This document shows positions 6,007 through 7,856 of a stretch of 7,856 bases of DNA, one piece after another. Position numbers and translations under genes: made by a program. The DNA lies in the NCBI GenBank assembly GCA_934643535.1, contig CAKUCE010000148.1, positions 1-7,856 of the forward strand, given 5' to 3'. The first letter of the stretch is position 1. The number at the start of each line of letters is the position of its first letter. Origin of the DNA: an uncultured Clostridia bacterium (GTDB lineage Bacteria > Bacillota > Clostridia > Christensenellales > Aristaeellaceae). The notes under the pieces are model-generated. The model was given only the letters and a program-made list of their open reading frames with translations. It made no database searches and had not been told where the DNA came from.

Positions 6007-6309
6007 ATGATCCGCTATACCAAGGAACAAAAGGAGGCCGCGCTGAGCCGGGTGCAGGAAATCGGCGTACTCAAGACCCACGAGGAAACGGGTATTTCCA
6101 TCCAGACGCTGTATAAATGGCGTGCGGACAGCGACGTGAAAGGCGATTCCAAGGCTGGCCGCAAGAAGGTCCAGAAAAACGAGTATCAGGCGCTTTTGGA
6201 TGATGACGTGATCGCCAACAAGATCAATCGTCTGGAAGAAGAAAACGCCGAGCTGATCGCCGCCAATCTTCAGCTGAAAAAGGCTCTGCTTTCTCTTTTG
6301 GAGAAGTAA
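6007..6309 (+). CDS. Orphan helix-turn-helix/leucine-zipper protein, IS3 OrfA-like
   Basis: The 100-residue product begins MIRYTKEQKEAALSRVQE and has a helix-turn-helix at about 6-40, including THEETGISIQTLYKWR, as in the OrfA proteins of IS3-family elements. A basic linker (about 45-57, with GRKKVQKN) precedes a C-terminal coiled coil (about 66-100: IANKINRLEEENAEL and following) that should dimerise. A strong ribosome binding site GGGGAGG lies just upstream. Unlike an insertion sequence, there is no OrfB transposase, no -1 frameshift continuation and no flanking terminal repeats; instead the gene has its own promoter and terminator. I infer a regulator descended from, or resembling, transposase DNA-binding subunits, perhaps acting on the palindrome at 5965-5983. 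Its targets are unknown. Confidence 0.8.
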   Translation: MIRYTKEQKEAALSRVQEIGVLKTHEETGISIQTLYKWRADSDVKGDSKAGRKKVQKNEYQALLDDDVIANKINRLEEENAELIAANLQLKKALLSLLEK

Positions 6310-6341
6310 GACTTCCGTAAAGTTCAACTTACAACCAACAC

Positions 6342-6372
6342 GCCTGTACAGGAAAACTGTACAGGCATTTTT
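6342..6372 (+). terminator. Intrinsic terminator of the helix-turn-helix gene
   Basis: A perfect 10-bp stem GCCTGTACAG / CTGTACAGGC (6342-6351 and 6357-6366) with a GAAAA loop is followed by ATTTTT. It lies about 30 bases after the stop codon. Confidence 0.9.
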
Positions 6373-6629
6373 ATGCAGTCTTTTACGAAAAAAGGCGGCA
6401 ACGTGCGCCTTATACGTTCCGGAGAAATAGCCCGTTTGTTCCTTCAAAAAACCCGGTTGATTTTGGGATGGCCGGTCAGAAGGGGGAAAACGCACCAAAG
6501 CATTTTCCCCCTGCCCGTCAGGAACGGGCACCGACGCCGGCAAGGGAACCTGCTTGGCGAACATTCCTGTTCTCAAGCCGCAATCCGCTCCCGCAGAAAA
6601 TTCCCGTCCTTCTCCTTAAGAAAAAAGCA
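6373..6629. other. Intergenic stretch with stacked inverted repeats
   Basis: No credible gene is seen; open frames on both strands lack ribosome binding sites or run through terminators. Two hairpins stand side by side: AGGGGGAAAA with TTTTCCCCCT (6481-6490 and 6503-6512) and TGCCCGT with ACGGGCA (6512-6518 and 6524-6530), sharing one base. A third, AAGGCG with CGCCTT (6392-6397 and 6406-6411), is followed by TTTTTCG when read on the minus strand and could be a weak leftward terminator. The stretch may be a dispersed intergenic repeat or a small RNA; neither can be shown from one copy. Confidence 0.5.
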
Positions 6630-6653
6630 AAGGCCCTGCAAGTGCAGGGCCTT
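6621..6653 (-). terminator. Intrinsic terminator of the coiled-coil gene
   Basis: On the minus strand AAGGCCCTGC and GCAGGGCCTT (arms 6630-6639 and 6644-6653) form a GC-rich stem followed by TGCTTTTTTC. It begins 11 bases after the stop codon of the coiled-coil protein. Confidence 0.88.
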
Positions 6654-6664
6654 CCATCAGCTCG

Positions 6665-7564
6665 TCAGGGCTTCTTCGTGGGTTTGGGCGTAACGGTCGG
6701 TCTGGGGGTCGCGCTGGGTTCCGGTGTAACGCTCAAAAGCAGCAGTTCGTCATAGTCCGCCTGCAGCTCTTCGTACTCCGTCACCGCCTCCAGCGCCTTC
6801 TGCTCCGCGGCGGCAGCCTGTTCCCTGGCAAGGGTCAGGGCCTTCTCCGCTTCGTCCTTTGCCTTGGCCGCAGCCTCGGCTTCCAGCGTGCTGGTCCTGG
6901 CCTGAGCGATCGCGTCCTCCACCTGCTTCCGGGCCGCTTCCAGTTCCGCCGTCAGTTGTGCGTTCGCGCCGGAGACGTCTTCATTTTGAGCCTGCAGCTC
7001 CGCCAGCGCCGCTTCGGCTTCGGTCAATTTGGCCGTCAGCTCTTCCACCTGCGCTTTCAGGGCAGTCTCCGCCTCGGACGCTGCTTTGGCGGCGGCCTCC
7101 GCCTTGTCCGTTACTTCCTTTACGGCCGCCTGAACCGCTGCTTCCATCTCCAGCTTTGCTTCGTCCTTCGCCTGCTGAACGGCAGCTTCCGTATCCGTTT
7201 TGCTCTGGAGCGCCGCGGCTTCCAGATCGGCTGCGGCTTTTTCCTCGGCTTCCTTCATGGATGCCTGCAGCGTTTCCAGTTCAGCAGCCTTCGCTTCCCC
7301 ATCGGCTGCGGCTTTTTCCTCGGCTTCCTTCATGGACGCCTGCAGCGTTTCCAGTTCAGCAGCCTTCGCTTCCCCATCGGCCTTGCTTTCCTCCAGTTGG
7401 GCCAGCGTTTCCTCCAACTGTTTGCTCAGGGCGGCCTGTTCCGTGAGGGCGGCGTTCTTGCCGGCAAAGCCGACGATGGCCAGAACGACCGCCACAAGGA
7501 AGGCGACACAAAGGATCAGGGTGATGGGTTGTTTTTTAGAAGGACTGGTTTGTACCTTGCTCAT
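6665..7564 (-). CDS. Membrane-anchored Ala/Glu-rich coiled-coil protein with TPxP tail
   Basis: The 299-residue product has a short basic N-terminus (SPSKKQ), one transmembrane helix (about 13-33) and then some 240 residues dominated by Ala, Glu, Lys, Leu and Gln, which should form a long coiled coil. It ends in a Pro/Thr-rich tail (SVTPEPSATPRPTVTPKP). The positive-inside rule places the coil and tail outside the cell. Two copies of a 25-residue repeat, ADGEAKAAELETLQASM..., stand side by side at about 62-111. No enzymatic or sorting motif is seen. AGGAGGT (7571-7577) six bases before the ATG fixes the start. The gene has its own promoter and terminator. Function is unknown; a cell-wall spacer, scaffold or membrane-associated structural role is possible. 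Such low-complexity proteins attract false database matches to SMC or myosin-like proteins. Confidence 0.85.
   Translation of the reverse strand: MSKVQTSPSKKQPITLILCVAFLVAVVLAIVGFAGKNAALTEQAALSKQLEETLAQLEESKADGEAKAAELETLQASMKEAEEKAAADGEAKAAELETLQASMKEAEEKAAADLEAAALQSKTDTEAAVQQAKDEAKLEMEAAVQAAVKEVTDKAEAAAKAASEAETALKAQVEELTAKLTEAEAALAELQAQNEDVSGANAQLTAELEAARKQVEDAIAQARTSTLEAEAAAKAKDEAEKALTLAREQAAAAEQKALEAVTEYEELQADYDELLLLSVTPEPSATPRPTVTPKPTKKP
7226..7382. repeat. 75-bp tandem duplication inside the coiled-coil gene
   Basis: Bases 7226-7300 and 7301-7375 are identical except at one position (T at 7262, C at 7337), which is a silent change in an Ala codon. The first few bases of a third unit follow (7376-7382). 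The unit encodes 25 residues and keeps the reading frame. The near-identity at DNA level points to a recent duplication. Confidence 0.95.
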
Positions 7565-7600
7565 GGAAAGACCTCCTGTTCGGATCAGATTGTTGCTTTC

Positions 7601-7609
7601 AGTATATCA
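7601..7609 (-). promoter_or_regulatory. Extended -10 promoter of the coiled-coil gene
   Basis: On the minus strand TGA-TATACT (7601-7609) matches an extended -10 element. The hexamer 17 bases further upstream, TTCCCA, is a poor -35, which fits extended -10 dependence. The start would fall near 7594, about 30 bases before the ATG. Confidence 0.5.
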
Positions 7610-7670
7610 CAATATGCAAATAATGGGAAGAAAATCGCAGAAAAATACATTCAAAATTATTCTCTCATCA

Positions 7671-7703
7671 TACAAAAAGACCTGTGCAGAAGCACAGGTC
7701 TTT
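7671..7703 (-). terminator. Intrinsic terminator of secF
   Basis: On the minus strand a perfect 12-bp stem AAAGACCTGTGC / GCACAGGTCTTT (7676-7687 and 7692-7703) is followed by TTGTATG, giving a run of five T with the stem's end. It starts 15 bases after the secF stop codon and so closes that transcription unit. Confidence 0.9.
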
Positions 7704-7718
7704 GATGGGTCATTTTCC

Positions 7719-7856
7719 TTACGCAGCTTTCTTCTGGCTCTTGCGGGCAAGACGGGCGTCTTCCAGCGCAGCCCAGACATAGCCGTTGATCAGGTTGGCG
7801 CTGTACGCACCGGCCAGAATGCCGATGATGATGGGCAGGCTGAACTCCCGGATGGA
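7719..7856 (-). CDS. secF: Protein translocase subunit SecF, C-terminal fragment
   Basis: A minus-strand frame is open from the right edge to TAA at 7719-7721 and gives the last 45 residues of a protein. The segment IREFSLPIIIGILAGAYS matches the final transmembrane helix region of SecF, where family members read close to REFxLPxxxGxxxGxYS; a short basic cytoplasmic tail (ARLARKSQKKAA) follows. SecF works with SecD in the membrane to drive later steps of protein export through SecYEG using the ion gradient. The rest of the gene, and probably secD, lie to the right. A fused SecDF cannot be excluded from the C-terminus alone. A strong terminator follows directly. Confidence 0.86.
   Translation of the reverse strand, partial: SIREFSLPIIIGILAGAYSANLINGYVWAALEDARLARKSQKKAA

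Noticed and set aside
5923..6576. 217-residue minus-strand frame
   Set aside because: Runs antisense through a strong terminator, a clear helix-turn-helix gene and its promoter; no good ribosome binding site.
6858..7446. Proline/serine-rich plus-strand frame opposite the coiled-coil gene
   Set aside because: Antisense shadow of the Ala/Glu-rich codons; the minus-strand gene has a clear ribosome binding site, promoter and terminator.

Overview
The window looks like chromosome from a GC-rich member of the Clostridia (Firmicutes), probably gut-associated. This is inferred from the strong AGGAGG-type ribosome binding sites, the consensus SigA-like promoters, the protein families present, and a membrane pyrophosphatase of the potassium-dependent type. 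The species cannot be fixed from the sequence. No rRNA, tRNA or CRISPR array was seen.

Layout from left to right. (1) 1-1081, minus strand: most of a tyrosine recombinase (phage/ICE-type integrase) running off the left edge, with a possible 38-residue ORF overlapping its start. (2) 1082-1853: a region without a convincing gene. It is AT-rich from about 1310 to 1780 and carries a perfect-consensus promoter (1278-1306) firing rightwards, away from the integrase. It ends in two hairpins: 1783-1801 reads as a terminator for leftward transcripts and 1812-1852 as one for rightward transcripts. (3) 1854-3974, minus: hppA, a membrane-integral ion-pumping pyrophosphatase with changes in otherwise conserved glycine-rich active-site motifs. 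(4) 3975-4319: a consensus promoter for hppA followed by a leader of about 310 nt with several helices, a possible anti-Shine-Dalgarno and alternative pairings. This is the best candidate here for an undescribed regulatory RNA. (5) 4465-5865, plus: a secreted, probably lipid-anchored polysaccharide deacetylase of the PdaC/RsiV-like layout, with its own promoter. (6) 6007-6309, plus: a 100-residue helix-turn-helix plus leucine-zipper protein resembling IS3-type OrfA but with no transposase partner; a 19-bp palindrome lies between its promoter and RBS and a strong terminator follows. (7) 6373-6630: no gene, but stacked hairpins. (8) 6665-7564, minus: a membrane-anchored alanine/glutamate-rich coiled-coil protein with a recent 75-bp tandem duplication and a TPxP tail. 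(9) 7719-7856, minus: the C-terminal end of SecF, followed by a strong terminator.

The genes appear to be independent transcription units rather than one operon: nearly every one has its own promoter and/or terminator. Pyrophosphatase, Sec translocase, cell-wall deacetylase and surface coiled-coil protein all act at or across the membrane. The integrase suggests that a mobile element abuts the core gene hppA, with its body most likely to the left of the window.
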